NCBI GenBank assembly: GCA_905215755.1
Contig: CAJMRE010000007.1
Span: 1 to 64,000 of the forward strand
DNA: 64,000 bases
Origin: an uncultured bacterium
GTDB lineage: Bacteria > Actinomycetota > Coriobacteriia > Coriobacteriales > Coriobacteriaceae
Direction: 5' to 3'
Numbering within the stretch: position 1 is the first letter of the stretch; the number at the start of each line of letters is the position of its first letter. Positions 34,878 through 44,316 of this stretch are shown one piece after another. The notes under the pieces were generated by a model. The model did no database searches. It was given only the letters and a program-made list of their open reading frames with translations, and was not told the DNA's origin. A program made the translations under genes and the position numbers.

Positions 34878-35081
34878 TTAGCGCCAGGGGTCGGCTTCGA
34901 ACATCGGCTCGCGCTCGGGGCGGCGATCGCTGTAGGGATCGTAGCCGTCATCGTCCTCGTTCTCGGCACGGATGTAGGGGTCGCGCGGCTTGGGCGCCGG
35001 TTTGGGATAAGCCTTCGGTGCGACCGGCGCGGCGGGCGCTGCCTCAGCAACCGGTGCGTGCGTCTTGTTCTCGTCTTTCAT
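34878..35081 (-). CDS. small Pro/Ala-rich hypothetical protein
   Basis: A 67-residue protein, MKDENKTHAPVAEAAPAAPV onward, with many Ala, Pro, Lys and a C-terminal acidic and arginine-rich part (ENEDDDGYDPYSDRRPERE). No membrane segment, probably disordered. AAGGAG lies 8 nt before the chosen ATG; an in-frame ATG 6 nt earlier would be too close to it. It follows clpB after a terminator, so it has its own promoter. Function unknown; moderate confidence that it is real. Confidence 0.55.
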   Translation of the reverse strand: MKDENKTHAPVAEAAPAAPVAPKAYPKPAPKPRDPYIRAENEDDDGYDPYSDRRPEREPMFEADPWR

Positions 35082-35131
35082 CTGCATATCTCCTTGCCAT
35101 GTACTCATGCTCAACATCATCGATTGTCGCA

Positions 35132-35170
35132 CGAAAAAGGGCGGCGGACCCGATTGGATCCGCCGCCCTT
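35132..35170 (-). terminator. terminator after clpB
   Basis: AAGGGCGGCGGACCC (35137-35151) pairs with GGATCCGCCGCCCTT (35156-35170, one mismatch); on the minus strand it ends in TTTTT (35133-35137). Confidence 0.9.
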
Positions 35171-35211
35171 GGCGTTTTGCGATGAGGTGCGGTTAAAGCC
35201 GGCCCCATAAT

Positions 35212-37839
35212 TTACTCTGCGTCGGGGACCTCGTAGGTGGCCGCCGGCGTGTTGTCGCACACGACGGTAAAGCCACCGTCCTTGTCGACATCGACCGTCA
35301 CCTGATCGCCCTCGCGCACCGTGCCGTCGATGATAGCGGCGGCGATGGCATCCACGACCTCGCGCTGAACCAGACGCTTGAGCGGACGGGCGCCAAAGAC
35401 CGGGTCCAGGCCGCCCACGGCGAGCATCTGCTTGGCCGCCGGGGTGATGGCAAGCGTCATGCGCTCCTTGGCCAGACGCGCGCGGACGTCGGCGAGCTGG
35501 ATGTCGACGATCTTCTCGATCTGCGCCATACCGAGCGGATGGAACACCACGATATCGTCGATACGGTTGAGGAACTCGGGGCGGAAGGTCTGAGCCATGG
35601 CAGCGTCGACCTGATGGCGCATCTCCTCCTCGTCCTTACCGGACAGATCGGCGATGGCCTTGGAGCCCACGTTGGACGTCATGATGATAATCGTGTTCTT
35701 GAAGGACACCTGGCGACCCTGGCCATCGGTCAGACGACCGTCGTCGAGCACCTGCAACAGCACGTTGAAGACATCAGGATGAGCCTTCTCCATCTCGTCG
35801 AGCAAGATTACGGAGTACGGGCGACGGCGCACGGCCTCGGTGAGCTGGCCGCCCTCGTCGTAGCCCACGTATCCCGGGGGCGCACCGATCAGACGCTGGA
35901 CGCTGAACTTCTCCATGTATTCGGACATGTCGATACGCACGAGCGCGCGCTCGTCATCGAACAGGCACTCGGCAAGCGCCTTGGCGAGCTCGGTCTTACC
36001 CACGCCGGTGGGGCCCAGGAAGAAGAAGCTGCCAATGGGCTTGTCCGGATCGGAGAGGCCCGCACGGCTGCGGCGCACAGCTGCGGCGACGGCGGAGACG
36101 GCCTCGTCCTGGCCGATGACGCGCTTATGCAGCTCACCCTCCAAGCCCTTCAACTTGTCGAGCTCGCCCTGCATCATCTTGGACACGGGCACGCCGGTCC
36201 AGGCACTCACGACCTCGGCGATCTCATCGGAGGTCACCTGTTCGTTGAGGCCCTCGCCGTCCTGCTGCTTTTGTGCCTCGAGCGCAGCCTCGGAATCCTG
36301 AATCTGTTGCTGCAGACCCGGGATCACGGAATAGCGCAGCTCGGACGCACGGCCCAGGTCGCCGTTACGCGTCGCGCGCTCCTCTTCGCTCTTGGCCTCG
36401 TCAAGCTGGCTCTTAAGCTCCTGCACGTGGTCAATGGCGTTCTTCTGGTTGAGCCAGCCGGCCTTTTGCACGTTGAGTTTTTCCTGGACCTCGGCAATCT
36501 CCTGGCGCAGGGCCTCCAGACGCTCCTTGGAGGCGTCATCGGTCTCTTTCATGAGCGCCTGTTCCTCGATCTGCAGCTGAGTGAGCTGACGCGTGGTGGC
36601 GTCGATCTCGACCGGCATGCTGTCGAGTTCCATGCGCAGGCGGCTTGCCGCCTCATCGACCAAATCGATGGCCTTGTCGGGCAGGAAGCGGTCGGCGATG
36701 TAGCGATCGGAGAGGTCGGCAGCTGCCACGAGCGCGCTATCGGTGATATGCACACCGTGGAAGATCTCGTATTTCTCCTTGAGGCCACGCAGGATCGAGA
36801 TGGTGTCCTCGACGGTAGGCTCGCTCACCATCACGGTCTGGAAACGACGCGCGAGCGCCGCATCCTTTTCGATGTACTTGCGGTATTCGTCGAGCGTGGT
36901 CGCGCCGATCGCGTGCAGATCGCCACGAGCGAGCGCCGGCTTGAGGATGTTGCCGGCGTCCATGGAGCCCTCGGTGGCACCAGCGCCCACGATGGTGTGG
37001 AGCTCATCGATGAACAGGATGACCTTGCCCTCGGACTTTTGCACTTCCTTGAGCACGGCCTTCAAGCGGTCCTCGAACTCGCCGCGGTATTTGGCGCCGG
37101 CGACCAGCGCGCTCATGTCGAGCTCGATAAGGTCGCGGTCGCGCAGGGTGCTCGGCACGTCGCCGGCCACGATACGCTGGGCGATGCCCTCGACGATGGC
37201 CGTCTTGCCGACGCCCGGCTCACCGATGAGCACGGGGTTGTTCTTGGTGCGACGGGACAGGACCTGGATGGTGCGGCGAATCTCATCGGTACGGCCGATG
37301 ACCGGGTCGAGCTTGCCGGCGCGGGCCAGATCGCAGATGTTGCGACCGTACTGCTCCAGTGCCTCAAACTGAGTCTTGTCCTCGGCAGACGTCACGCGGT
37401 CATCGCCACGCAGCTCCTCGTAGACTTGCTCGATGCGCTCCTTGGTGACGCCGGCGTCGCGCAGTACGCGGCCCGCCTCGCCCTTGTCCTCGGCAAGCGC
37501 CATCAGCAGATGCTCGGTCACCACAAAGCTGTCGCCCATCTTGGTGGCCTTCTTCTCGGCCTTTTCGATGACACGGACGAGCTCGTTAGACAGACCCATC
37601 TGCTGACCCTCGCCCGAAACCTTGGGCGCGTGGTCGATGGCATCCTGTGTGGAGCGTGTGAGCTGAGCCGGGTCGGCACCGATGCGCTCTATGATCACGG
37701 AGATATTGCGCTCGCCGGCACCGAGCAGGGCGGACAGCAGGTGAATCGGCTCTACCGCGCCGGCCTGCGCGTCGGCAGCCGTGCTCATGGCGGTCTGCAG
37801 CGCCTCGCGCGACGTCATTGCTAGCTTATCGATTCTCAT
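35212..37839 (-). CDS. clpB: ATP-dependent disaggregase ClpB
   Basis: An 875-residue Hsp100 that rescues aggregated proteins with DnaK. Visible are the N-terminal Clp repeats, the first Walker A ([19 protein letters not shown]), [29 protein letters not shown], the coiled-coil middle domain (about 400-530), then the second Walker A ([16 protein letters not shown]) and [20 protein letters not shown]. It is monocistronic with a terminator. A motif at 37929-37955, shared with the dnaK promoter region, points to common heat-shock control. Confidence 0.97.
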   Translation of the reverse strand: MRIDKLAMTSREALQTAMSTAADAQAGAVEPIHLLSALLGAGERNISVIIERIGADPAQLTRSTQDAIDHAPKVSGEGQQMGLSNELVRVIEKAEKKATKMGDSFVVTEHLLMALAEDKGEAGRVLRDAGVTKERIEQVYEELRGDDRVTSAEDKTQFEALEQYGRNICDLARAGKLDPVIGRTDEIRRTIQVLSRRTKNNPVLIGEPGVGKTAIVEGIAQRIVAGDVPSTLRDRDLIELDMSALVAGAKYRGEFEDRLKAVLKEVQKSEGKVILFIDELHTIVGAGATEGSMDAGNILKPALARGDLHAIGATTLDEYRKYIEKDAALARRFQTVMVSEPTVEDTISILRGLKEKYEIFHGVHITDSALVAAADLSDRYIADRFLPDKAIDLVDEAASRLRMELDSMPVEIDATTRQLTQLQIEEQALMKETDDASKERLEALRQEIAEVQEKLNVQKAGWLNQKNAIDHVQELKSQLDEAKSEEERATRNGDLGRASELRYSVIPGLQQQIQDSEAALEAQKQQDGEGLNEQVTSDEIAEVVSAWTGVPVSKMMQGELDKLKGLEGELHKRVIGQDEAVSAVAAAVRRSRAGLSDPDKPIGSFFFLGPTGVGKTELAKALAECLFDDERALVRIDMSEYMEKFSVQRLIGAPPGYVGYDEGGQLTEAVRRRPYSVILLDEMEKAHPDVFNVLLQVLDDGRLTDGQGRQVSFKNTIIIMTSNVGSKAIADLSGKDEEEMRHQVDAAMAQTFRPEFLNRIDDIVVFHPLGMAQIEKIVDIQLADVRARLAKERMTLAITPAAKQMLAVGGLDPVFGARPLKRLVQREVVDAIAAAIIDGTVREGDQVTVDVDKDGGFTVVCDNTPAATYEVPDAE

Positions 37840-37928
37840 GGAATCACCTCTCTTGGGGCGGCCGCCCTACGGGGCGGCTTCACGTTGTTCGAGAAGTATT
37901 GTTGCCAGCTTTGCGCGATCTTATACAC

Positions 37929-37955
37929 AAATCTAAGTCTCTATATATAAGATTT
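37929..37955. promoter_or_regulatory. heat-shock motif upstream of clpB
   Basis: AAATCTAAGTC-N5-ATATAAGATTT, 90 bp before the clpB start. The same 11+11 bases with the same N5 spacing occur upstream of dnaK (48237-48263). The ends AAATCT/AGATTT are inverted. It is probably the binding site of HspR, encoded at 43828-44244. Confidence 0.65.
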
Positions 37956-38022
37956 TCTGAGTGATTGAAAGATAGGAAGCAGGTGCGCTCACCCGCTACG
38001 GCCTCGTCCCCTTACTATCTCA

Positions 38023-38148
38023 ATCTGTAACATCTAGTCAGCAAATAGAGCTCTATCTGTTACAAATCGAGACGAACAGAAAACACCCGGATCAAAAATC
38101 TAAATCTGTAACACCAGGCCCACTTTTAGCGGCCAAGATGTTACAGAT
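38023..38148. repeat. two 10-25-10 TGTAACA elements
   Basis: ATCTGTAACA at 38023-38032 pairs with TGTTACAAAT at 38058-38067, and ATCTGTAACA at 38104-38113 pairs with TGTTACAGAT at 38139-38148. In both the spacer is exactly 25 nt. Flanks (AATCGAGAC or GATCGAGAC, then ACAGAAAAC-like) also repeat. The pair is duplicated at 39978-40103. Confidence 0.85.
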
Positions 38149-38163
38149 CGAGACAGACCGAAA

Positions 38164-38198
38164 ACCACCACAAAGAGGGCAGGCACCTTTGTGGTGGT
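38164..38198. repeat. ACCACCACAAAG palindrome, copy 1
   Basis: ACCACCACAAAG and CTTTGTGGTGGT are inverted around AGGGCAGGCAC. It lies 8 bp past the stop of the gene at 38207. Other copies: 38968-39002, 39838-39868 and 40119-40148. Confidence 0.8.
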
Positions 38199-38206
38199 CG
38201 CGGTCT

Positions 38207-38878
38207 CTACTCCTTCGCCGAACCCGTACTTCCCGATTCGACGGTCCAGGGCATCTCATCCTCGAACAGCCATGTACGGGCAGACCCACTATCGCGTGCA
38301 GTCTGCGGGTCAGGCAAGCAGGTCTGTTTATAGGCATCTTGGATACACTGACCCATAAAATCGTTGAGCTCGGTCTGGTCGCCCTCCATGACATAGGCGA
38401 CATCGCCGTCCATGATGTAGATGCCCGGACCCTCATTGCCCTCGTAGCCCGGATCGTACGAGACATCACATAACTTTGCGCCGTTTGCAGTGTCCAGCTC
38501 GATGGAAGAGTGGCATCCGCCAACCATGTCGTTCGCTTTTGCCCGATAGGACGCATATCCGTACCAACGCTTAAATGTTTTGCCCTTGAGTAGCTCAGAC
38601 GCCCTATCGATCAGGCTTGTATCCGTGGTATAGCGCATGGCCCCAAGCTGAATACGCGGATAATTGCTAATACCCAGCACAGCCGGCTGCTCATCAAAAT
38701 CAACGGTAATGGTCTCGGGCTTGTCGTCGCCGGTCAGAAGTTCGACAGATTGAGTCACAGGCTTGACCACCGGCTCCGTCACCGCAGCAGGTAGAAATGC
38801 CATACCGACAGCGCCCGCGCCAACCACAGCGATCGCAAACGCCAAGACAATCAATCCAATACGGGCAGAACGGCTCAC
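38207..38878 (-). CDS. anchored small protein, paralogue A
   Basis: A 223-residue protein if started at the GTG at 38878, which has GTGGGG 9 nt upstream and gives an N-terminal membrane segment (IGLIVLAFAIAVVGAGAVGMA); longer GTG starts exist upstream. The rest is predicted extracytoplasmic, with ITVDFDEQPAVLGISNYPRI and RYTTDTSLIDRASELLKGKT. The last 40 residues (from CLPDPQTARD to the end) are almost identical to those of the gene at 40157, while the first 180 differ strongly. No family recognised. Confidence 0.75.
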   Translation of the reverse strand: MSRSARIGLIVLAFAIAVVGAGAVGMAFLPAAVTEPVVKPVTQSVELLTGDDKPETITVDFDEQPAVLGISNYPRIQLGAMRYTTDTSLIDRASELLKGKTFKRWYGYASYRAKANDMVGGCHSSIELDTANGAKLCDVSYDPGYEGNEGPGIYIMDGDVAYVMEGDQTELNDFMGQCIQDAYKQTCLPDPQTARDSGSARTWLFEDEMPWTVESGSTGSAKE

Positions 38879-38967
38879 GGCAAAACACCCCACAATGCAA
38901 ACCTTCGCCACCTGCACTAATGATACTGCCAGCTAACACTATTACCAAAAGAAGCCGCGTGCTCCTC

Positions 38968-39002
38968 ACCACCACAAGGGGGACAGGCACCTTTGTGGTG
39001 GT
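38968..39002. repeat. ACCACCACAAGG palindrome, copy 2
   Basis: Same family as 38164-38198: ACCACCACAAGG...CCTTTGTGGTGGT around GGGACAGGCA, in the gap between the divergent genes at 38878 and 39113. Confidence 0.75.
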
Positions 39003-39112
39003 TTTCGACGCTAACGGTCGACCATCTCGCGCCATGAGATTAAACTTGAATTGTTCTCTGAACATATCCATTTCTGCCTATCCTCAACAGATCTTTGTCT
39101 CGAGGAGCGCAT

Positions 39113-39781
39113 ATGAAGCCGTCTCATTCCACCGGTCGCAACGTCATCGCCATTCTCGCCATACCCATCGTGATGCTCTTCCTTATCGTCATCACGCCCT
39201 TTTCTTTTGGTATCGCCTCGCCCTTCGATCTTTGCGGGATGATCGACGCCGGCTCGCGTGCCACCTCGCTCTCCTTTGTCTGCCGTGGCGTGTTCTACGA
39301 ATATGCAATTCCCACCGGAAGTTGGCAGTCCAAGTTACCGTTGCTCGGCAAGGTCGACGGATGCTCCCCCTATTTCTGCCTTGAACCTCAGGCGCTAAAC
39401 TATCTGATCGACGACCAGCCACTCGACTCCATCACCCTCGCCTACGACTACGCACCAAACACCGATGAGCGCCACATGAACCAAGTCCTCGACAAGCTGC
39501 TTGGACAGTGCGGGCTCACCGCGGAAGCCGGTCGAACCATCTATAGCAACCGGAAATTAAAGCGAACAGAACTCCGCCGTGTCGGAAAAATCAAAGGGCG
39601 AAACGGGGCCGCCTACTGGGATGCCTGGGCAACACGCGACAAGGGCGAATTCGGACACAGCACCTATATGGTCACTGTCTACACCAAAGACGGAATTAAG
39701 GACAATGTTGACGATTTCGCGTCATCCAAACTCGGCATCCCCAAAACAACCAAACCCGCCACCCCAGATGAAATCCTGTAG
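39113..39781 (+). CDS. anchored small protein, related in layout to its neighbours
   Basis: A 222-residue protein with GAGGAG 5 nt before the ATG. An N-terminal membrane segment (NVIAILAIPIVMLFLIVITP) is followed by an extracytoplasmic domain with cysteines (FDLCGM, SFVCRGV, GCSPYFC, GQCGLT). The pattern QALNYLIDDQPLDSITLAYDY and a C-terminal lysine-rich part are unlike the flanking paralogues in detail, but size, topology and context are the same. Family not recognised. Confidence 0.7.
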   Translation: MKPSHSTGRNVIAILAIPIVMLFLIVITPFSFGIASPFDLCGMIDAGSRATSLSFVCRGVFYEYAIPTGSWQSKLPLLGKVDGCSPYFCLEPQALNYLIDDQPLDSITLAYDYAPNTDERHMNQVLDKLLGQCGLTAEAGRTIYSNRKLKRTELRRVGKIKGRNGAAYWDAWATRDKGEFGHSTYMVTVYTKDGIKDNVDDFASSKLGIPKTTKPATPDEIL

Positions 39782-39837
39782 AGACATTCATTAAAATGCT
39801 GCCCAGCGATCACAATAACATCGAGCCCGCCCCCCAC

Positions 39838-39868
39838 CACCACAAAGGGGACAGGCACCTTTGTGGTG
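39838..39868. repeat. CACCACAAAG palindrome, copy 3
   Basis: CACCACAAAG and CTTTGTGGTG around GGGACAGGCAC, about 57 bp past the stop of the 39113 gene. Confidence 0.75.
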
Positions 39869-39897
39869 ATTTTCGACTCCGGCGCTCATCTGTCTCG

Positions 39898-40103
39898 ATC
39901 TGTAACATCTAGCGGCCGTTTTTGACCCCAGATGTTACAGATTGAGATGAAATGCTCAGCGGCGCCCGTTTATCTAAATCTGTAACAACTACTCGGCAAA
40001 TAAGGGTCCACCTGTTACAGATCGAGATAAACAGAAGACACCCGAATCGATAATCTAAATCTGCAACACCAAGCCCACTTTTAACGGCCCAGATGTTACA
40101 GAT
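39898..40103. repeat. three 10-25-10 TGTAACA elements
   Basis: ATCTGTAACA/TGTTACAGAT pairs at 39898-39907 and 39933-39942, 39978-39987 and 40013-40022, 40059-40068 (one mismatch) and 40094-40103. Every spacer is 25 nt. Spacer sequences fall into types: the last resembles the one at 38114-38138, and the middle one resembles 38033-38057. Confidence 0.85.
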
Positions 40104-40118
40104 CGAGACAGACTGAAA

Positions 40119-40148
40119 ACCACCGCAAAGGGGCACCTTTGTGGTGGT
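40119..40148. repeat. ACCACCGCAAAG palindrome, copy 4
   Basis: ACCACCGCAAAG and CTTTGTGGTGGT with a short GGGCAC centre, 8 bp past the stop of the gene at 40157, the same spacing as copy 1 at 38164. Confidence 0.75.
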
Positions 40149-40156
40149 CGCGTTCT

Positions 40157-40846
40157 CTACTCTTTTGCCGAGCCCGTGCTTCCCGATTCGGCGGTCCAGG
40201 GCATCTCATCCTCGAATAGCCATGTACGAGCAGATCCACCATCGCGTGCAGTCTGCGGGTCGGGCAGGCAGGTCTGGTCGTACGCGTCCATCACGCAACG
40301 ATCCAAAAAATCGATCACCTGCTGCTGGTCGCCTTCAAGAATGTAGGTCACGCCGCCATCTTGGATATAGACGCCGTCCCCACCTCCGGCTTTTGCGTAT
40401 TCCGGATTGTAGTTAACGGTGCGCATCAGTTTGCCATCAGATGAATACAACTTCAGCGTTGTATAGTAGCCACCGTTCACAGAACCACGTCGGCGCTCAT
40501 AGGCATCCCAACCGTCCCAGCGTTTGAACGAACGCCCGTTTAGCAAGTCCAGCGCCTGTCGGGACAACTTCTCGTCCTTGGTATAGCGAGACGAGCCAAG
40601 TTCAATCATGGGGTAGTTGCTTATGCTTAGAATGCCCGGCGTTTCCTCGATATCGAGCGTTATCTCATCGGGCTTTGTAACGTCCGAAATCATTTGCCCG
40701 GGCATCGATGCAACAAGGGACGCCATCTCAACCGTCTGCTCAACCCCACTCGGCCCATAGAAGATAAGCGAGCCAAATAGGACCACGCCCGCAGCAGCGA
40801 CGACGCAAGCCACCAACAGCAACAAAACAGAAGTGCAACGCTTCAT
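40157..40846 (-). CDS. anchored small protein, paralogue B
   Basis: A 229-residue protein starting at the ATG at 40846 (GGAG 6 nt upstream). A membrane segment (SVLLLLVACVVAAAGVVLFG) is followed by an extracytoplasmic domain with ITLDIEETPGILSISNYPMI and RYTKDEKLSRQALDLLNGRS, recognisably homologous to the 38207 gene. The C-terminal 40 residues and the DNA beyond the stop are nearly identical to that gene, suggesting duplication followed by conversion of the 3' part. Function unknown. Confidence 0.78.
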   Translation of the reverse strand: MKRCTSVLLLLVACVVAAAGVVLFGSLIFYGPSGVEQTVEMASLVASMPGQMISDVTKPDEITLDIEETPGILSISNYPMIELGSSRYTKDEKLSRQALDLLNGRSFKRWDGWDAYERRRGSVNGGYYTTLKLYSSDGKLMRTVNYNPEYAKAGGGDGVYIQDGGVTYILEGDQQQVIDFLDRCVMDAYDQTCLPDPQTARDGGSARTWLFEDEMPWTAESGSTGSAKE

Positions 40847-41095
40847 CTTCAACTCCACAAACGAGAGTGTTTTGAGCTCACTTTAAAGCGCCAACTTCAT
40901 ACTGTCAATTCTAGATAGCATATGAACAAAGGCGCACTCCCCCATAGAGGAGAGTTGCAACCTCGATTTTAGCGCCCTCAAGACCCAACGAGCAGCACTT
41001 AACAAGTAGCCCCGGTTATACCTTTCTCTGACGCGACCCTCGCGAAGCGCGTGAGCGGCAGGGAAAGGTATAACCGGGGCGGACAAGTATGTGCG
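40847..41095. other. gap with one large palindrome
   Basis: Apart from the inverted repeat at 41009-41080 nothing is recognised. A short leftward reading frame through the palindrome (MSAPVIPFPAAHALREG onward) looks accidental. Confidence 0.5.
41009..41080. repeat. 18-bp perfect inverted repeat after the hydratase gene
   Basis: GCCCCGGTTATACCTTTC (41009-41026) and its exact complement (41063-41080) flank a 36-nt centre. It begins 16 bp past the hydratase stop codon. There is no T-run, so it is not a standard terminator. Confidence 0.8.
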
Positions 41096-43396
41096 TTACT
41101 CGGCAGCGGCCTTGAACTTGTTGTAGTTGATCAGGCAGCCGGCCTTGACGATGGCACGCTCCTCTGCCGTCATATCGGCAATGTAGAGCTCAATCTGCTC
41201 AACCGCACCGTCGGCACGCACCACGTAGGCAGCGATATTCTTCAGGTCGCCATCGAGCGCGGCACGGATACCCGGCACAAAGACGTAGTCGCCCACCTCA
41301 AAGTTGGGCTCGGCCTCCATCTGGAAGGGCACCATGCCCCAGTTCATCACGTTGGAGCGATAACGCTTGGTGGCGTACTCGTGGACGATGTTGGCCAGGC
41401 CGCCGATCACGCGCTGGCAGCTCGCAGCCTGCTCGCGGGCGGAACCGTCACCGGGCTTCTTGGCATAGAGCATAGAGCCGTACTCGGTCGTTTTGGCATC
41501 GGCAGCGACACCCGCGCCGGCCAGTGCCTCAAACACACCAGCAAGCTCGGCATCGAGCGCCGCCAGGTCGCCCGCAGCCTCGCCGGCAACGCGGCGCTTC
41601 TCCACGGCGTCGACCTCCTTGGAGCGTCCCACGTAGGCCGGGTCGCGACGGCTGAGCGTAAACTCGGCCAGACCCAGCGGGTTGGAACGGAAGGAGCTCG
41701 TCTCGCCCGAGGGAATGAGCTCGTCGGTCGTGGTGACCGGGTCCATGATCTTGGAGCACACCTTGAGCAGGATATCGTCGCCGAGGGGCTCCATCGCGGG
41801 CCACGGCTTGATGTTGGGGCCTTCGACCAGCTCGTCGGCAGGCTCCGCCTTGCCAAAGCCCCAGTACACACGCTTTTTGTACGGCGCGTCGTCAAAGGTG
41901 TACTCGCAGGCCTCGTCCCAAGTCTCCTCGGGCAGGTCGGTCGCCGACGTCAGGACGCCGCCGTTGGCAGCCGTCGCCGCAATGGAGCGGGCGTCCATCA
42001 GGGCCACGGCGCTCAGCTGGCCATTACCCGGCTTGGAACCCTCGCGGTTGGGGAAGTTGCGCGTGGTGTGGCGGATCGAAAGGCCGTTGTTGGCGGGCGT
42101 GTCGCCGGCACCGAAGCACGGGCCGCAGAATGCCGTGCGCACAATCGCGCCGGCCTCCATAAGGTCGTAGATGTAGCCGCGGCGTGTAAGCTCGAGTGCC
42201 ACGGGCTGGCTCGTGGGATAGACCGACAGCGAGAACTCGCCGCAGCCGGTGTTGGCGCCCTTGAGCACGCGGGCAGCCTGGACCACGGAGTCGTAGTTGC
42301 CGCCCGAGCAGCCGGCGATAACGCCCTGCTGCACGTGCAGCTTGCCGTCGACGATCTTGTCGAGCAGGCTAAAGTGCGTCTTGCCCTCGCCGATCTTGGC
42401 GGCCTCGAGCTCCACCTCGTGCAGGATGTCCTCGAGGTTCTCGTTGAGCTCGTCGATCTCAAAGCCGTTGGAAGGATGGAACGGCAGCGCGATCATGGGC
42501 TTGATGCTCGACAGGTCGACCTCGACGCAACCGTCGTAGTAGGCAACATCGGCGGGCTTGAGCTCGCGATAGTCGTCGCCGCGGCCGTGCATGGTCAAAA
42601 ACGCGTGCGTATCCTCGTCAGTGGCCCAGATGCTCGACAGGCAGGTGGTCTCGGTGGTCATGACATCGACGCCGTTGCGGTAGTCGGTCGTCATGCTCGC
42701 GATGCCGGGGCCCACAAACTCCATGACCTTGTTCTTAACGTAGCCCTTGGCAAAGACGGCTCGGATGATGGCGAGCGCCACGTCGTGCGGGCCGACGCCG
42801 GGACGCGGGGCGCCCGTGAGGTAGATGGCGACAACGCCGGGATAGGCAACATCGTAGGTGTCACGCAGCAGCTGTTTTGCCAGCTCGCCGCCGCCCTCGC
42901 CCACGGCCATGGTGCCCAGGGCGCCGTAGCGGGTGTGCGAGTCGGAGCCCAGGATCATCTTGCCGCAACCGGCGAAGTTCTCACGCATAAAGGAGTGGAT
43001 GACGGCGATGTGCGGCGGGACGAAGATGCCGCCGTACTTCTTGGCAGCCGAGAGGCCAAAGACGTGGTCGTCCTCGTTGATGGTGCCGCCCACGGCGCAC
43101 AGCGAGTTATGGCAGTTGGTAAGCACGTAGGGCAGCGGGAACTGCTCCATGCCCGAGGCGCGCGCCGTCTGGATGATGCCGACAAAGGTGATGTCATGGC
43201 TCGCCATGGCATCGAAGCGAATCTTGAGCGCCTCGGGATCTCCGGACGTATTGTGTGCCTGGAGGATCGAATACGCGATGGTGCCGCGCTTGGCATCCTC
43301 GGGTGTCTGCGTAATGCCGCGCTCAGCGGCCTCGGCCTCAGGCACAACCTCGCTGCCGTTACGCAGGTAGATGCCGTCCTCGTACAGCTTGACCAT
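41096..43396 (-). CDS. aconitase-family hydratase (YbhJ-like)
   Basis: A 766-residue iron-sulfur hydratase of the aconitase superfamily. Visible motifs are [20 protein letters not shown] (substrate loop), [20 protein letters not shown] and [12 protein letters not shown], whose cysteines should hold the [4Fe-4S] cluster, and later [15 protein letters not shown] in the swivel domain. Length and order resemble E. coli YbhJ and other hydratases of unknown substrate rather than classical AcnA/AcnB. GGGAG lies 5 nt before the ATG at 43396. It stands alone on the minus strand. The true substrate is undetermined. Confidence 0.88.
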   Translation of the reverse strand: MVKLYEDGIYLRNGSEVVPEAEAAERGITQTPEDAKRGTIAYSILQAHNTSGDPEALKIRFDAMASHDITFVGIIQTARASGMEQFPLPYVLTNCHNSLCAVGGTINEDDHVFGLSAAKKYGGIFVPPHIAVIHSFMRENFAGCGKMILGSDSHTRYGALGTMAVGEGGGELAKQLLRDTYDVAYPGVVAIYLTGAPRPGVGPHDVALAIIRAVFAKGYVKNKVMEFVGPGIASMTTDYRNGVDVMTTETTCLSSIWATDEDTHAFLTMHGRGDDYRELKPADVAYYDGCVEVDLSSIKPMIALPFHPSNGFEIDELNENLEDILHEVELEAAKIGEGKTHFSLLDKIVDGKLHVQQGVIAGCSGGNYDSVVQAARVLKGANTGCGEFSLSVYPTSQPVALELTRRGYIYDLMEAGAIVRTAFCGPCFGAGDTPANNGLSIRHTTRNFPNREGSKPGNGQLSAVALMDARSIAATAANGGVLTSATDLPEETWDEACEYTFDDAPYKKRVYWGFGKAEPADELVEGPNIKPWPAMEPLGDDILLKVCSKIMDPVTTTDELIPSGETSSFRSNPLGLAEFTLSRRDPAYVGRSKEVDAVEKRRVAGEAAGDLAALDAELAGVFEALAGAGVAADAKTTEYGSMLYAKKPGDGSAREQAASCQRVIGGLANIVHEYATKRYRSNVMNWGMVPFQMEAEPNFEVGDYVFVPGIRAALDGDLKNIAAYVVRADGAVEQIELYIADMTAEERAIVKAGCLINYNKFKAAAE

Positions 43397-43827
43397 ACTG
43401 TCTCCCACTCTGCCCAAAAGATTTGGGCGCATAGCATACATTCGTTCAATATCGTGCCATAGAACGGTTGCGAGCGGGTTACGAATCTACACGTTCACTT
43501 TATCTCGGTAAAGCATAGGACGAGCCCGGTGCAGGACCGGCGGATTTGGTGCAAGTGTGTCCCTTTCAACTAGTCATTTAAGAACGTCCCCAATGACTAC
43601 CCATAACAACGCCGATGTTTTGGCGCGGACAGCGAAAGCCCACCAATTCGGAGCAAAACAACGCCGCAAGTAGAGGACGGACAGCGAGCGACGTCCAGAG
43701 CGAACAAGTTGGCATGAAAAAGGCAAGGCATAGACCTTCTGGTCATGCCTTGCCTTTTGAATGACAAATTGTCGCTCTGGGCGGCGCGCAGCGTCGGCCC
43801 GTTACGCGGGTTGGTAAAACCGCGTAA
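43397..43827. other. 431-bp gap: hydratase promoter region, small repeats and hspR terminator
   Basis: Contains an 8-bp inverted repeat, TAGTCATT (43571-43578)/AATGACTA (43592-43599), beside GTCCC motifs. It also contains a degenerate 52-bp tandem repeat whose units share ACAACGCCG-N12-GGACAGCGA (43606-43635 and 43658-43687), and a terminator at 43717-43758. No gene is supported. Confidence 0.5.
43717..43758 (-). terminator. terminator of the dnaK-grpE-dnaJ-hspR operon
   Basis: AAAAGGCAAGGCATAGACC and GGTCATGCCTTGCCTTTT form a long stem with one mismatch 70 bp past the hspR stop; the minus strand continues TTTTTCATG. Confidence 0.85.
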
Positions 43828-44244
43828 CTACAAATCCCCGCCTGCGCCCAAAAGTTTGCGCATGACCTGTTCGGGGTTGACCGAGCCGTCGCGCGGGGCC
43901 AGGGCGGTGATCTTCTTCTGCATCTTGTACTCGTGCAGCTCGTCCTCGAGCTGGCGCACGCGGGCACGAAGCTTTTCGTTCTCGCGCTCGCGCTCCTCAG
44001 CACGCTCCTTCATATCGAGGATGCGCACCACGCCGGCAAGGTTGATACCCTCGTCGGTCAGCTGGTTGATGAGCTCCAGACGCTCGATATCGGCACGCGA
44101 ATACAGGCGCGTGTTGCCGCCCGAGCGCTGGGGATTCACCAAGCCTTTGGACTCGTAGACGCGCAGAGTCTGCGGGTGCATGCCGGTCAGCTCGGCCGCC
44201 ACGCTGATCATGTACAGCGGTTTGTTCCTATTGTCCTCGGCCAT
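43828..44244 (-). CDS. hspR: heat-shock repressor HspR (MerR family)
   Basis: A 138-residue MerR-type regulator. The N-terminal winged helix reads YMISVAAELTGMHPQTLRVY followed by ESKGLVNPQRSGGNTRLYS, the typical HspR signature. A leucine/glutamate-rich coiled coil (ERERENEKLRARVRQLEDEL) and a short tail follow. In actinobacteria HspR, helped by DnaK, represses the dnaK operon and clpB. Here it is the last gene of that operon, 72 bp after dnaJ, so it is autoregulated. The shared motif upstream of dnaK and clpB is its probable target. Confidence 0.95.
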   Translation of the reverse strand: MAEDNRNKPLYMISVAAELTGMHPQTLRVYESKGLVNPQRSGGNTRLYSRADIERLELINQLTDEGINLAGVVRILDMKERAEERERENEKLRARVRQLEDELHEYKMQKKITALAPRDGSVNPEQVMRKLLGAGGDL

Positions 44245-44316
44245 GCTACCTGACCCCTTTCCGTCTCGTTATCGTCCATCATAAGCCCGCAGGCGCGGGC
44301 GTGCGCCACGACCGCC

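Larger units (their letters stand above)
37840..38163. other. clpB upstream region plus repeats
   Basis: No coding sequence. It contains the AAATCTAAGTC motif (37929-37955), a TATAAG (minus strand, about 37919-37924) as possible -10 for clpB, and two copies of the 10-25-10 TGTAACA element (38023-38067 and 38104-38148). Confidence 0.55.
39782..40156. other. 375-bp repeat island
   Basis: No gene. It is filled with palindromic elements: one ACCACCACAAAG copy (39838-39868), three TGTAACA 10-25-10 elements (39898-39942, 39978-40022, 40059-40103) and another ACCACCGCAAAG copy (40119-40148). The order TGTAACA-TGTAACA-ACCACC next to the 3' end of a paralogous gene repeats the layout at 38023-38198. 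Confidence 0.8.

Noticed and set aside
35539..37824. 761-codon open frame opposite clpB
   Set aside because: Same reason: ClpB motifs on the other strand leave no room for a second gene.
38023..40148. CRISPR array in the repeat island
   Set aside because: The repeats are palindromic, of several types and irregularly spaced, and no cas gene is nearby.
40883..41086. 67-codon leftward frame after the hydratase
   Set aside because: Most of it is the 18-bp inverted repeat and its flank; no ribosome binding site or protein-like composition.
41051..43462. 803-codon open frame opposite the hydratase
   Set aside because: The leftward frame has clear aconitase motifs; the opposite frame is a GC-driven shadow.
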